Translations under genes and position numbers: made by a program
Part shown: positions 20,639-34,213 of the stretch, piece after piece
Numbering within the stretch: the stretch's first letter is position 1
How the letters are laid out: the number at the start of each line of letters is the position of its first letter
Notes under the pieces: generated by a model
Told to the model about the DNA's origin: nothing
The model's database searches: none
What the model saw: only the letters and a program-made list of their open reading frames with translations
Source: Rhizoctonia solani
Taxonomy: Eukaryota; Basidiomycota; Agaricomycetes; Cantharellales; Ceratobasidiaceae
Assembly: GCF_016906535.1 (NCBI RefSeq)
Contig: NC_057378.1
Coordinates: 2,108,001 to 2,172,000 of the forward strand
Direction: 5' to 3'
DNA: 64,000 nt

Positions 20639-21775
20639 CGGATGTGGGGAGGGACCTCGGCTAAACCGACGGTCCGGAAGTTTGAACCATGTGATGAACG
20701 AAGTCCGGCAGCGATACACCGTCGGACCGTGAGCGCGTTGCGCGCAGATTAAAGTTCTGAGCAAGAGAGAGTGATACCGCTGTACTCCCAAATGAGTCAC
20801 TTTTGTACTACTTTAGAGCTTAAAATATGTGATTCGTGCACATCGATGTGGCCCGTATAACGATATGCTACCTGTATCGTAAGCACGGCAGTATCATCAG
20901 TTATCATGGACCAATGGGGTGATCACCGGGCAGTTTTTGCTTGGATAAGTGAGTATATATACTGGCGGCCGGCATCGACTTCTATCTACGCTGATTGTGA
21001 ATTGCCAAGAGTTTTAGAAATGCTCTGAAACGTCATCAATCTTACCTTACGGGATGAAGCAAAGAAATACATCGTTCATTCCATTGGGAACTTTTATACA
21101 GACCACGGATCGAGCGTTTTGATCAGGATATGAAAATATTTGATTTGACTTCGGATTTTGCTGGATCTGCTAAACGGTGACCTTATCTTTCGTCAAGTGG
21201 CCTCCCAGGGATAATACAAGATACTATCGAGGTTATGTACCCCAATATCATTGCCCTGTATCATTCTTTTTTAGAGAGGGTTTCATTCCCAATTCAGTTA
21301 ATCTTTGGAAGAATTTCTACTGGGACCGAGTATCGAGTTGCTTACGACGTAGCGAAGGTGAGAAGCTTTATGCCATAGCTCGAGCTCGAGCGTCAGATAT
21401 CAGTGAGCTACAATACTGCCCACCTCTGAAACTCCTATCAAAGAGGCTAATCAAGCAAAAGTTAAAGTGAAGCTATGTGCTACTTCACTTCAGCGATGGG
21501 CCAGAACGGTCCATCGTTCACATAACGGTACACGGTGATAATTGGAGGCGAAGCCTCAGTCTGAAACCGAAGCATCATAGGTTCCCCACGAACCACTGTA
21601 CTATCGAGAACAACGTTTTTTTGATGAAATTGACATCAAGCAGCCGGGCCAGGAGTCGGAATTCAGGATATGGCCAAATTTGAGTTTCATTTTGTAGTGC
21701 ACGTGATTTAGCGTGTTTTGTTGACGTTCTCATCTAGACGACAGATGTTTATCATTCGTAGTCTTATGCTTCGTT
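20639..21775. other. Intergenic, no gene recognised
   Basis: Only short ORFs are present, including a 97-codon plus-strand ORF at 21177-21470, with no recognisable motif, codon pattern or splice set. A CTCGAGCTCGAGC stretch occurs near 21380. Confidence 0.4.
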
Positions 21776-22213
21776 TATCGCTTAGAAAATTCCTGTAGGT
21801 TACGTTGCTGTTGGGAGACGTGTATTCACGTTCGTGATTTGATTTGTAATGGTACTCACGAGCAATCCTCACTCGAGCCAATGCAGACGCCATGTCAAGC
21901 AAAGCATCTCTACTTCGGGATACGGATCTTGGACTGTGACTCTCAGATCAGCAATTATCCCGTGCTCTCCCGGCGTGTATGACGCGCCTCAGCTAGCTGT
22001 TGTGCACTCTCCATTGTCACGTATATGTCCTGCCAAACACAGTGTAAACCACCGATGCCCAAGTCATCGATAATAGCCCTACTCAATCTTCGGCCGTATC
22101 GATGTAATGTGGAAGTCAAACACGCTGCAATGGGCTGGACTCTCCGGACAGCATTTGGTCACGCCCGACACATACCTAGTGCCGACGTCATCTAGGACGA
22201 GGCCAGGCATCAT
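21776..22213 (-). other. Possible minus-strand spliced ORF, unrecognised
   Basis: On the minus strand from the ATG at 22213 a frame reads PGLVLDDVGTRYVSG, then CCPESPAHCSVFDFHIT, up to a GTAGGG donor. An acceptor TTTGGCAG and further coding-like stretches (IYVTMESAQQLAEA; LLDMASALARVRIA before a GTGAGT donor) follow. The pieces look protein-like and have splice signals, but the phases do not join cleanly, so it could be a decayed gene. No family is recognised. Confidence 0.22.
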
Positions 22214-22484
22214 ATCAGTCCCTCTGACATACCGCACTATTCACACCTATTTTTCTCACATTTTTTTTTGGTAGGTACTGCTTTGAATTGGTATTCAAAG
22301 CTCATATCTCACACTAATGGTTTATTGATTCTAAAGCCATTCAAAGGCTGGTTCATTTACTTGACGCACGATGGTGATGCAAGGAGAAACCCTGATCTGA
22401 TTCTCACGATTGATGTTCCCACGACTCGAGGGACTTACATATATCCCCTAATCGCGACTTGAACCTATACGCAAATCGACCACT
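22214..22484. other. Probable promoter region of glycogen phosphorylase
   Basis: It contains T-rich tracts and an ACATATATCCCC TATA-like sequence about 47 bases before the ATG at 22485. Confidence 0.35.
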
Positions 22485-25400
22485 ATGCCCCAGTCGCGTC
22501 GCAATTCGGAGTCTTTCCAGACTATTGATACCGCCTCTATCGGCAAGCCCGCCGAGAAGCCCGTGCGCAAGCACAAGCGTTCGGCGACAGGTCAGTCAAT
22601 ATGCATATATAAGGGCTGATCGATAACTGATTTCATCTGGTAGGCTATATCCCTGCTACCGAGGGCGGCAAGGAAGTATGGCCCCGCGGTGATGAGAAGG
22701 TTTGGAAGGCTGGTATTCGTGGTGTTAGTACGACCAAGGAGGAAATCGCCAACCGCATCGTGAACCACGTTCAGACCACGATTGCTCGTCAGGCATACAA
22801 CCTCGATGATGTACGCGTCGATCCCCGTCATCTCGCGTCAAAGCTAACTGTGTCGGTAATATAGCAAGGTGCATATCAGGCGGTTGCGTATGCTACTCGC
22901 GATGAACTCATTGTCAACGTATGTATCTCTGCCTTTCAACTGACCGGACGCTGACGTACGTGTCTCAGTGGAACGATACCCAAATGAACTACACCCGCAA
23001 GGCTCCCAAGCGTGCCTACTACCTCTCCCTTGAATGGCTCATGGGTCGTACCCTGGACAATGCGCTCCTCAACCTGGGATTAAAGGATAAGTACCGCGAT
23101 GCGACCAACAAGCTTGGATTCGTAAGTCACCGCACCCTCTCGGCGGGACCCCGCACCCTACCCCACAACCCACATTATCTAATCTTGACTTCGTATATCA
23201 GAACCTTGAAGATCTCCTCGAGCACGAACGCGATGCCGGCCTCGGGAATGGTGGCCTTGGTCGTTTGGCTGCATGCTATGTAGATTCATCGGCTTCCCAG
23301 GAACTTCCATTCTGGGGTTACGGTCTTCGTTATCACTATGGTATCTTCCAACAACTGATCGCTGCTGACGGCTCTCAGCTCGAGGCGTGAGTTGGCTGAT
23401 TTCAGTTGATAGCCAGACGTACATTAATATACACCCTAGTCCCGATCCATGGCTCAACAAGGCTAACCCATGGGAGATTGCTCGATATGACGTTACCATC
23501 GATGTCCGCTTCTATGGTCAGGCAGAACGTGTGCCCAAGTCCCGCCGCGCGATCTGGAGCGGAGGTCAGGAAGTTGTCGCCGTCGCTTACGACGTTCCCA
23601 TTCCTGGATATGCGACCAAGAACACCAACAGTGAGTTTCCTATATCTGAAAATTGAAGCCAAACGCCAACATGATTGTGCAGATTTGCGTCTCTGGGATG
23701 CCCGTGGAAAGTCTGGCTTCGATCTTCAGTCTTTCAACGCTGGTGACTACGAGAAGTCCGTCGAATCCTCTAACAGCGCCGAGAACATCACTCGTGTATT
23801 GTACCCGAATGACAACCACATGGTTGGTAAGGAGCTACGTCTCAAGCAACAGTACTTCTGGTGTGGTAAGTTAGATCACTTATTCATTTCTGTAATTGCT
23901 ACTCAAACGTCATATAGCTGCCTCTCTCTCCGATATCATGCGCCGTTTCAAGAACCTTGATAAGCCAATCACCGAGTTCCCGGATTTCGTTGCCATCCAG
24001 CTCAACGATGTAGGGCTATCCACTTTAATTTTCTTTTCTTGACCATGCTGACATAATGTTAGACCCACCCTACCCTTGCCATCCCTGAACTCATGCGTAT
24101 CCTCGTCGACGAGGAAGAAGTCGAGTGGGAACAAGCCTGGGATATCACCAGTAAGACGTTTGGCTACACCAACCACACTGTCTTGCCCGAAGCTCTTGAG
24201 GTAGGCCCTACTCCCTGTATTACGGCTCATGTACTTATTTGCTTGTTAGAAATGGGCCGTCCCCTTGTTGCAGCACTTGCTCCCCCGTCACATGCAAATC
24301 ATTTTTGACCTCGTAAGTATATCAAAATCAAGGGTTATGGGCACTTATTTATAACAATGCCACCAGAACTTTGACTTCCTTAAGAAGGTGGAGAAGAAGT
24401 TCCCCGGTGAGCGTGAGAAGATTGAGAGGCTGTCTCTCATCCAAGGTCAGCTATGCCGTCTTCCTCCTTTTTTTGCGCGCGTACTCAATTTCAATCAAAC
24501 AGAGGGCTACCCACAATACGTCCGCATGGCCAACTTGGCCGTCATCGGCTCAAGGAAGGTCAACGGTGTCGCTGAACTCCACTCTGAGCTCGTCCGTACC
24601 ACCATCTTGAAAGACTTTGTTGATTACTATGGTGCTGATAAGGCAAGTTTTTATTTCCTCTTTTATGTGAAGTTTGCTTAAGATTTCTGTAGTTTGGTAA
24701 CGTTACCAACGGCATCACTCCTCGTCGCTGGCTTGATCAATGCAACCCGGCTCTCAGCAATCTCATCACCGAGACCCTCGGCGGAGACAAGTCGTCCTGG
24801 CTTAAGGATCTCTACAAACTGAAGGGTCTGCTCAAGCATGTCGATGACGCGGCCTTCCAGGCCAAATGGTCCGCGGCCAAGCAGAAGAACAAGGAGCGTC
24901 TTGCACACTATGCTCGTGAGACTCTTGGCGTCGAAGTTGATACCAAGAGCTTGTTCGATGTTCAGATCAAGGTAGGTCATACCAAGCGAGTCGCGATGAG
25001 GTGCTAACATGGTCGCACAGCGTATCCACGAGTACAAGCGTCAGACCTTGAACATCTTTGGTGTCGTCTACCGTTACTTGACTTTCAAGGCTATGACTCC
25101 TGAGGAGCGTAAGAAGCAGCAGCCCAGGACCCATATCTTCGGTGGAAAGGCTGCCCCAGGTTACTATATGGCTAAGCTCGTGCGTTCGAGTTTTCATTTC
25201 AATTACCTGGATATGGGAATTGATTATCATTAATTTTCTGGGATCTAGACCATCCGCCTGATCGTCAACGTGGCCAAGATTGTCAATAATGATCCTGACG
25301 TCAATGGATTGATGACCGTCATTTTCTGCCCTGATTACAGTACGTTGATTGGATTCAATAAAGGTGCAGGCCACTAAAGTCATGTATAGGTGTTTCGCTC

Positions 25401-26376
25401 GCCGAGATTTTGATTCCTGCCGCGGATATTTCCGAGCACATCTCGACCGCTGGTACTGAGGCGGCTGGTACTTCCAATATGAAGTTCTGTAAGCCATATC
25501 CATGCATGCCGCTTATGACAATAAACCAAACATATATCAGGCTTGAACGGTGCCTTGTTGCTCGGTACTGTTGACGGTGCGAACATCGAGATTGCCGAGG
25601 AGGCTGGCGAGGAGAAGTAAGTGTTTTATTAACCTTTTCGCTCCACATTCTTATGTTTTTTTCAGTGGTATGTTTCTTAGAAATTTATTTGAGATCCCAC
25701 TGACCTTTTGAACGATGGTTTCTTCTAAACTATTTTAGTGTAAGCGCACCTATCTATCTCATTATGCTCTTGTACTGAACTTTATTGATAGATTCTTCTT
25801 TGGTCATTTGACTCCTGCTGTTGAGGACCTCCGCTACCAACACGCTTACCACCCTGTCCCAGTCGAGGAGAAGTCCCCCGCGTTGGCTTCCGTCCTCACC
25901 GAGATCTCCACAGGTACGTGTTACTGTGCTTTGGATACTATCACTTTCTCATTCTCATTACAGGCCGCTTTGGTGACGGCTCTGTCTACGAGCCGTAAGT
26001 CAAAATTTGGCTTGATAGAATTAGCCTACTAATCATTGAACTTCCAGTCTGTTGAACACCATCCGCCAGAGCGATTACTACCTCATCACTGAGGACTTTG
26101 ATTCCTGTCCGTCAATCTTTTTCTGGTGAATGCAAGTACTGATTGGTTTCGTAGACGTCAACTGTCAAGCCCTCGTCGACCAGGCGTACAAAGACAAGGC
26201 ATCTTGGACCAAGAAGTCGATCACAACCGTTGCCAACGTAAGCTACTTGGCTCGCATAAATGGGGCTTCAGTTCTTAATATATATTCTACACTAGATGGG
26301 CAAGTTTAGCTCTGATCGTTGCATCCTCGACTACGCCGAGAGCTACTGGAATGTCGAAGCCGTCAAGTGCACTTGA
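22485..26376 (+). CDS. GPH1: Glycogen phosphorylase (EC 2.4.1.1), 24 exons
   Basis: It releases glucose-1-phosphate from glycogen in the cytosol, using pyridoxal phosphate. Twenty-four exons join to 2643 nt, an exact multiple of three, giving about 880 residues, normal for the family. Landmarks: a basic Ser/Thr-rich N-terminus ([17 protein letters not shown]) in the position of the regulatory phosphosite of yeast and animal enzymes; [74 protein letters not shown]; and the PLP-lysine region [11 protein letters not shown] followed by [20 protein letters not shown]. One intron (24643-24692) has a GC-AG donor. Two microexons of 2 nt and 1 nt (25666-25667 and 25739) are needed to give the conserved EENVFFFG. 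The stop TGA is at 26374-26376. No lesion is seen. Confidence 0.95.
25666..25739 (+). other. Tandem 2-nt and 1-nt microexons of the phosphorylase gene
   Basis: The exon ending GGCGAGGAGAA (25616) is followed by GTAAGT...TTTTCAG, then TG, then GTATGT...ATTTTAG, then T, then GTAAGC...TGATAG and ATTCTTCTTTGGT. Joining AA+TG+T+ATTC yields Asn-Val-Phe-Phe-Phe-Gly, the residues expected in the family. Skipping both microexons stays in frame but gives Lys in place of Asn-Val. Confidence 0.55.
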
Positions 26377-26504
26377 GGGGTGGCTCAGTCGACTTGTGGG
26401 CTTGAACGGTAAGGCTGATGGATCGTGAACAATCTTGAATGATATCTGGGTCCGGGAAAAATGGAAAAAATTGCTATTGTAAACTACCTATGTGAAGCAT
26501 CTTC

Positions 26505-26510
26505 AATAAA
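26505..26510 (+). terminator. Polyadenylation signal of glycogen phosphorylase
   Basis: AATAAA lies 129 bases after the stop codon, within an AT-rich 3' region. Confidence 0.45.
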
Positions 26511-28097
26511 TTGAAATCGTAACTGTATACCAGAATCGAGCCAGTGTAATATCGCGCATTCATCCATTGCAGTGATGCTGGCTATAATGCAGTACGCCTA
26601 ATGAACTTTGCATTTACTCTGAATTTGAAGGCGGCCTGTTCCCCAACACTGTTTGCCCTCAATCTCCAGGCTTAAACGTTGGCATCGATCTCCCTATTAT
26701 TGAAAAACCTTCTGCCAGCTGTACATATTTTTGATTCTAATAAGACTCCCGCTTTGATAGATTCAATGAGACGATGGCGGGCCATAATATTCAGGAGTTT
26801 AGATCGACAAGAATGTTGATGAAAGATGGAGCCTGGGCCACTCGGAATCATGCGTTCATGGGATCTCCAGGTCCGGACCACGTACACGTTATGGATCTTA
26901 CTATCAATGACTACTGTAGAGGAAATTGTTCTCAAGGCCCTTTTCAAAATATCCCACCAAATCATCATTGTTCACACCCGTTCTACTGTGACCGCTTCTG
27001 GCACTGCTAGTGATAAAAGATGGATCGAGTGACACGCATGTGCATATGCGCACTTTACAAGCTCATTTTTATGTAGTGCTCTCCTTATTCGCATCGAGTC
27101 TACTGTATCTCTGGCTAGTGAACGAATAAAAAGACTATTGCGTAAAATATTAGGAAATCTTTAATCAACTATGTTAGTATAATTTGACCAGTTTTGACCT
27201 ATGATTTTAGGACATGTAGTTGTATAGCAATATGTAACTCCTCAATGTGAAACTTGAGCCTAAATAATCCTATGCATCTGGGTGACCACTCTCGCTACCA
27301 CTCTGGATCTCCTTCTGAGATGTTCGACAACATCAGTCACTAATTGTCTGGTTCATCAGCTCCTGGCGAAGATCGCAGGCTCCCACTAAACGCAGCGCTC
27401 TGTGCCGTTTTGAAACTACCCTACACTTGTCCGTAAAACATTATATTGACATGAATCGGCCCACCCAAGGTCGCATAGCGTAGTCCTTGGTAGCTTCTAT
27501 CCCCTTTGAACGAGGCGTTATTTCTCGATCAACAACTAGGGTCGGAAATTCGATGTGCGACGTAGCCGAGCCTCACATATGCACCGAACGGGATCTCTAC
27601 CTCTCTATATTCGTCTTCTGGTTTTCTCGCCGCGTTCATTATGTATAAATATTGAGAGAATTGCTGGAGGTAAACCTTAACTAATACAGCTTAAGCTCAT
27701 ATACCTACAGATTTGAATTGTCGCACATTGGGCTATTTGAAATTTCATGGCCAAGGCTCCTCTTCACATAATGGATTTCCATTTGTAGACAATAGCCCAG
27801 ATCATAGACGGACGCTCACGTTAGGATTCTCGGAATCGTTACTAGTACGCTAAGATATTGGTGTCATTAAAATCATTGTGCATGCTGATGTCATCAATCT
27901 CGCTAGTGTGCGTATAAGTAGCAGTTGAGTCAGCCCCAAGGTTACAACTCGTTGGTAATCGTACAGTTTGCTAGTATCTACTAAACTACTTCAAACTAAT
28001 TTTGATCGACATAAAATAAACCACCAAAAGCATAGTTTCAAGCATAACACTAACGCTACTTCGGGAATAATATTATCGACTTGCGCTTACACTCAGC
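26511..28097. other. Intergenic, no gene recognised
   Basis: Short overlapping ORFs at 26672-27032 on both strands have no recognisable domain. The rest is AT-rich, with several AATAAA-like sites. A TATAAGTA lies near 27913. I see nothing else here. Confidence 0.4.
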
Positions 28098-29170
28098 ATG
28101 ACCAATAACAAACGAATTCCTCGCCTGGTTGCATTGGATCTTGATCTAACCTTATGGAACTCATGGAGCAAGCGTGAGGCTTACCGTACGGCTGCCCTTT
28201 TTGATTCGCTGAAAGTGTCTAATCCATATTTAATTAGCCCAATTGCAACATAAGACCGATAGAAACAACACCAGTAAAACCACCAGCGCTAGCGGGTAAA
28301 TCGTTGTTCTTCGATATTTATCCATTTGCTAATATATACATATGCATATATGTATATGTGCGTGCGCAGGTCTCCTGGAGTTATATTGTTTTACAAAGAT
28401 GTACCGTACATTCTACAACACCTCGCTCGCTGTCGCTCTCATATTGCCATATGCTCGACGAATTCATCTCCAACTAAGTAGCTTGTAATGTTTCTAACTG
28501 TCTCCGCTGCATTCTGAACATGGGTGTCATCTAGGGCCCGGGAACTTCTCTTGCATCTACGAGTTCCTTCCTCATCGGCCTCAAATTCATCAACTTCAAA
28601 TTCTCGGAGAGCAATCGACGTCTTTGATAGTTTGGAGATATACCAAGGTAATAATTCTCATCCTTCTACTCGAGTTATGAGTTCATTATTTTACTACTGT
28701 TTGTAGGTTCAAAAATACGGCATTTCAAATCCCTTCATAAAAAAACAGGAATACCTTATGAAGAGATGGTGAATATCAGTGAAACTGACTGAGTAATTAC
28801 TGGTATGCTAAGCCCAAAGTCTGACCTAAAACATAGCTTTTCTTCGACGATAGGCCCGAAAACAAGGAAGTAGAATCCCTAGGTTAGTCTTGTATTTTCA
28901 GGAATTATGTTTGCATAAACCTACACTGGTAAAGGAGTCACGATGCAACTCGTCCGTGGAGGAATGACATGGAAAGTCTTTCGACAAGGTTTGGAACTTT
29001 GGCGGTCAAGAAGTCTTCACAATGATCGACCGCGACGAGAACTTCAAGTCAGCGATCCTAAGCGGCCTTACAGGAGAAGATTGGGATCTGAAGCAATGAT
29101 AGTCATAGTGGACCCGCCAATAGATCAGAATTCACGTGCGCATGCACGCATACGTATACATAACAAGTGA
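28098..29170 (+). CDS. MDP-1-like HAD phosphatase, copy a (seven exons)
   Basis: Seven exons (28098-28185, 28238-28295, 28370-28477, 28535-28647, 28707-28768, 28837-28882, 28935-29170) join in frame to about 236 residues. The family is the magnesium-dependent phosphatase-1 group of the HAD superfamily. Motif I is LVALDLDLTLW with both Asp residues; then ILFYKDVPYILQHLA, the motif II region ICSTNSS, IDVFDSLEIYQG, KIRHFKSLHKKTGIPYEEM and motif IV LFFDDRPENKEVESLG, then VTMQLVRGGMTWKVF. All exon boundaries match copy b. The region after motif I is divergent (EAYPQLQHKTD) and motif II has changed RTS to TNS. The C-terminus carries an extra basic tail of about 40 residues, which may come from loss of the original stop. 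Confidence 0.8.
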
Positions 29171-29641
29171 TTACGGACCTAGCTTCACACTGATTGCAAT
29201 GATACTCTTACTTCAACTCAACTGGAACTTTCAGTCTGTATTCTAGTATATCCCAAGTTCCTCACAGAGCAATAACCGTGCGAAAGGGCAACTATGATTA
29301 ATTGCTAAAGCTTTGAGAGAAAGTACTTATGACGGCGCACTTGTGCTTGTTGTCTCTTACATCTTAACAATGAATGGGTAGCAATCATATGCTATCGCAA
29401 GCTGTAAGATATTGAAAGTCCTACAGATAAACAGACGCTTGAGCTCATGACTATATATTACATGAGGCACCCAAGCTGCTCCGTACTTGTACGTGGGGCA
29501 GTGTTGAACTTGCAGTATCAACAATATTAATATGGTAACTCTCCCAAGCTCCACCTAAGAGAACTGTTGGGCCTCTTGTCAAAGAAGCTCCGCATTTTCA
29601 TGGCTTTGATATGAGTTAGACGCCAAGATATAAAGTCTTAT
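29171..29641. other. Spacer between phosphatase copy a and MYND remnant
   Basis: No recognisable gene. A 65-codon minus-strand ORF at 29357-29554 has no support. Confidence 0.4.
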
Positions 29642-30115
29642 ACTGAAGTCATAGCATGGGAGCACCTCCTTCCTATGTTTGTCGAGCGGTGTCGTGCATG
29701 GAGTCACAAGCCAAACTGCGAATACATAGCGACTACTAGGGTCACCCTAGGGTTCCAAACCGTAGTGAATCCAATATATTCACGTGGTCGGGGAGTAGGA
29801 TTGGACGGACCTGAATGCAAAGACCCAGCTTGGAGAGGCGTTTTGCCATTCGGGACACGGGCCTCCATATCTCCACTCTTCCCAGTTTCGCACCTCGAGG
29901 AGATCATTGGGCCGTCATCGAGTACACAAGGTATACCTGAACCCAGGACTGAGGACGAGCCATCCGACGTATGTTAGCAATAGCAGCGTGATGGACTAAG
30001 AATTGGTCGGAAGCTATAGGTATGCCAGAGGTGCAAGAAGGCGAGGTATTGTCCTAAACAGTGCCAAGAGCTACACTGGAAGGCGGACCACAAGGTCAAG
30101 TGTAAGCCGGAGTGA
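29642..30115 (+). pseudogene. MYND zinc-finger protein, 5'-truncated remnant
   Basis: The reading frame before the ATG at 29675 is coding-like and open (IAWEHLLPMFVERCRAWSHK), so the N-terminus is missing. It continues with GLDGPECKDPAWRGVLPFGT and SPLFPVSHLEEIIGPSS. After an intron ending CTATAG (about 30019), the second half of a MYND finger follows: VCQRCKKARYCPKQCQELHW, then a final H and C in ADHKVKC, and a stop at 30113-30115. The first Cys pair of the finger is not found in the intervening sequence. The fragment sits between two copies of another gene, consistent with a decayed passenger of the duplication. Confidence 0.55.
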
Positions 30116-31518
<1,403 letters not shown>

Positions 31519-32449
31519 TCGGCCCACAATAATTCACCTGGTCTTCATTTCACACTAGATGACTTTTGGATCTCTAGAAGTCGTAGGTAGTACTATCAAT
31601 GAAAATTATTGTCGACTCAAAGTTTTATTCGGTCAGAACTTGTTCTTTTTGCAATTAAATCGTTAGGTACTTGGTATTAGATCCACTGGACGGCGGTCCC
31701 TCGTTTGGTTCTACCGAGGAGTCATGAACCCGAGCGCACTATCCGAAATGAAGGTCGGTAGGCCTGTGGACCCAACGTAGCTTAAACGGTGGCGAACCGT
31801 ACAGATGATCCTTCTTATCGATTCAGTGGTAGAGACTGCCAACCAACTAATCGTTTCTATTTACCAAATACCCCAAAACGCAAGGAACTGCTTTCGATGG
31901 TGCTATATTTACCGTGGTCCAAACCGTGAGGCTGAACACTGACTATTTCTGAATTTAGACTGGCTAGACATACTGTGGATATACTTGAGAATAACTCACG
32001 ATGAACAAACAATGCGACACGGTTTCGAGTTATATGAGGATAAACAACTGGCTGTGCGCGGATCAAGTTCCGACGTTGAGTATTGCGTAATTTACGTTAC
32101 TTCTCGAACCCCGGTGAGACCAGGACAGGATTAAAAATATAGCAAGCGAACTCTGTAGGACGACGCTTCGCGTGGATGGCAGTGCAACTTGAACATCGCA
32201 TCAAATTCCAGACACAATTTATATGGGTGTATTATTCCCTTTAGACGTGTGAGTTAGCTATTTTGGATAAAAAATTGAAACTCTTTCTTACCACATGGTA
32301 CAGTTTTACAATCAATAACTTATTATTAGACCTAACTACGTCATTTAATGAAACCTGGCGGATACAATATCGAATAAACATTCGATTTACTAGATGGACC
32401 AATCCCAAATATACAGTGACACGCTGGCGCTGTAACTACGAGCGAGCAG
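31519..32449. other. Intergenic, no confident gene
   Basis: A minus-strand stretch (32066-31857) contains a GTGAGT donor and a TCCACAG acceptor with coding-like flanks, but no family is recognised. Otherwise nothing is seen. Confidence 0.3.
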
Positions 32450-32650
32450 GTGATTTCCTATATTTCAATTTGGACGATGACAGGACAGGTTCTTCTCTCG
32501 AATCCACCAGCCTCCCAACCCAGTCAACACGACTATCAGCTCGTGATCAACCCTTTCCAAGGCTTCTCCGTGGATATTACAGCATTGGTTGGACCTTTTG
32601 ATTTCATGCAAAGGCTAAGCGAGAGTCGACCCTTGCCAGCATCGGGCTGA
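32450..32650 (+). other. Possible C-terminal exon, unrecognised
   Basis: A frame ending at 32650 reads DYQLVINPFQGFSVDITALV and GPFDFMQRLSESRPLPAS. The composition is protein-like, and the ORF lies about 60 bp before the TATA box of the next gene. No upstream exons could be linked, so it may be a remnant. Confidence 0.25.
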
Positions 32651-32710
32651 GCGGACTTTCTTGTACGGTATTATGCCTCAGCCTGTCCGCATAGCCCGGA
32701 AAGACAATGG

Positions 32711-32718
32711 TATAAATA
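32711..32718 (+). promoter_or_regulatory. TATA box of the small secreted protein gene
   Basis: TATAAATA, 72 bases before the ATG at 32783. Confidence 0.5.
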
Positions 32719-32782
32719 CCCAACGAGCGCTCTCTTACATCTCAGGTTTCTACACCTTGTCGTACTCCCCACATATCACGAT

Positions 32783-33538
32783 ATGAAGTTCTCTCTTGCC
32801 GCTCTCTTCACACTTGCCTTGAGCCCTTGCCTTGTTGGCGCTTCTCCAGTTGGTGAGTTGTTGTCTACATGGTTATTCAAGAAATCAGAGCGATTTATTG
32901 ACTTGTTTGTGCGCTTTCTAGTTCCCCATTTGAATTCTACTCTCTCCGAAGGTGCACATTTATCCCCAAGGAGTATTGACCATTGTTGAATAGACATTTG
33001 TTCTAGCTCACTTGATCTCTCGGGCTGAATCCACCCAGAAATTCGCTTCTTATGCGGCCGCCTCCGTGGCTAGCTGCAAATGGGTCAATCAAGGAAAGAC
33101 CAAGGTCGTTCCCAAGAACTTGGTCCTGTATACCAGGTAGGCCACTCAAAGCCCCCGAATGTATGATGGATGCGAAATTAACGGGGGATATAGCCGTTTG
33201 AAATCCAGCCCTGCGTATGACAAAGTTGTCGGTACGTCAGGTGTCTCATCAACCAAAACCAATTGGTTCTCATGAAATTTATAGGTCTCGGACTGAAGAC
33301 AAATGCTGGTTCCGTCACGCCCCTCGTCCGTATCGATATGGACAACACCGGCAAAGGCATCCATTTTAATGCTGTCCAGCTCGACAACTCTCAGCAGAAA
33401 CTTGCTGCGGTACTTACTTCGACTGTCGGGATGACTCAGGCTGCCCGCACCAGTCTTTACCTCGACTACCTGAAAGGAATCGAAAACAGGAGTCCTGAGT
33501 TTCTGTGGAACTGGTGGAACACCGGAAAGGCCAACTGA
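32783..33538 (+). CDS. Small secreted protein, unknown family, five exons
   Basis: Exons 32783-32852, 32922-32951, 33007-33136, 33194-33231 and 33285-33538 give 522 nt, 173 residues. The N-terminus is a clear signal peptide (MKFSLAALFTLALSPCLVGA). The mature part contains KFASYAAASVASCKWVNQGK, then VGLGLKTNAGSVTPLVRIDM, DNTGKGIHFNAVQL, TSLYLDYLKGIENRSP and a Trp-rich end, FLWNWWNTGKAN. The gene at 34214-35065 is a diverged paralogue with the same splice phases. I do not recognise the fold; it would be exported. No Cys-rich pattern is seen (a single Cys in the mature part). Confidence 0.75.
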
Positions 33539-34086
33539 TTGTGTTTGTACATTCCAATTGGTACGGACTCGATTCTACATGTATAGTTTTGTGAGAATAC
33601 AAAATTGTCGAAGTTGACAGTTCTTTGTTTGACCTGCTTGAAGCCCATCTGTGGCTCATTGCTGTTCGATGACGGCAAATTTCGGGGCATGGGCTCCTAT
33701 CAATCATTCTCCATCTCGCCTGAAAAGGTTCGCTGCTTGCTTCCAGAACTTGGAGTTGCACGTTTTCGATGACAAGACTGACCCCAAATGTTCATATTAA
33801 TTCCCGGTTCCTTATTCGGCGCTTTGTCAGCACGCCACCGCGTGTTGTCCCTCAAAAATTCAGCAGAGTTGACATCAAGCACAAAGAGTTACGTTCAAGT
33901 AGGGTAATTGTCGTCAGGGCGTACGGTAAGTAGCCAAAGTGGGGAAAGAACGTGGGGTGCTCCGGAAGCGAAACGTCAGATCTGATTGAGAAATAGACAT
34001 TGGTGCGAGATGCTGTCAGGGTGTGGGGGTGCGCGGATGATCGAGTCGGATAGGCCGGGGGAGTTGCGCCTGAAGTTTTGCCCTCG
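33539..34086. other. Intergenic between the two paralogues
   Basis: No gene recognised; minus-strand ORFs here overlap both genes and lack motifs. Confidence 0.4.
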
Positions 34087-34094
34087 TATATAAA
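34087..34094 (+). promoter_or_regulatory. TATA box of the second paralogue
   Basis: TATATAAA followed by a CT-rich run (TTTTCTTTTCTCTCTCTCTC), typical of a strong fungal core promoter, about 120 bases before the ATG at 34214. Confidence 0.5.
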
Positions 34095-34213
34095 CCAGCC
34101 ACGGGTTCTGGAGCCGTGCTTTTTCTTTTCTCTCTCTCTCGCAAACCACTTCGATTCCAAAGTCCGTTTTAGTTGAGCCTCGCCTTTTCCACGATATTTT
34201 ACGACTGTACACT

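Noticed and set aside
21177..21470. 97-codon plus-strand ORF as a gene
   Set aside because: It starts from a non-ATG codon, has no motif, and shows no splice or codon signals.
25617..25791. A single 175-nt intron joining 25616 to 25792
   Set aside because: It is in frame but replaces the conserved Asn-Val with Lys and ignores two strong internal acceptor-donor pairs. I keep it as the main alternative rather than the preferred model.
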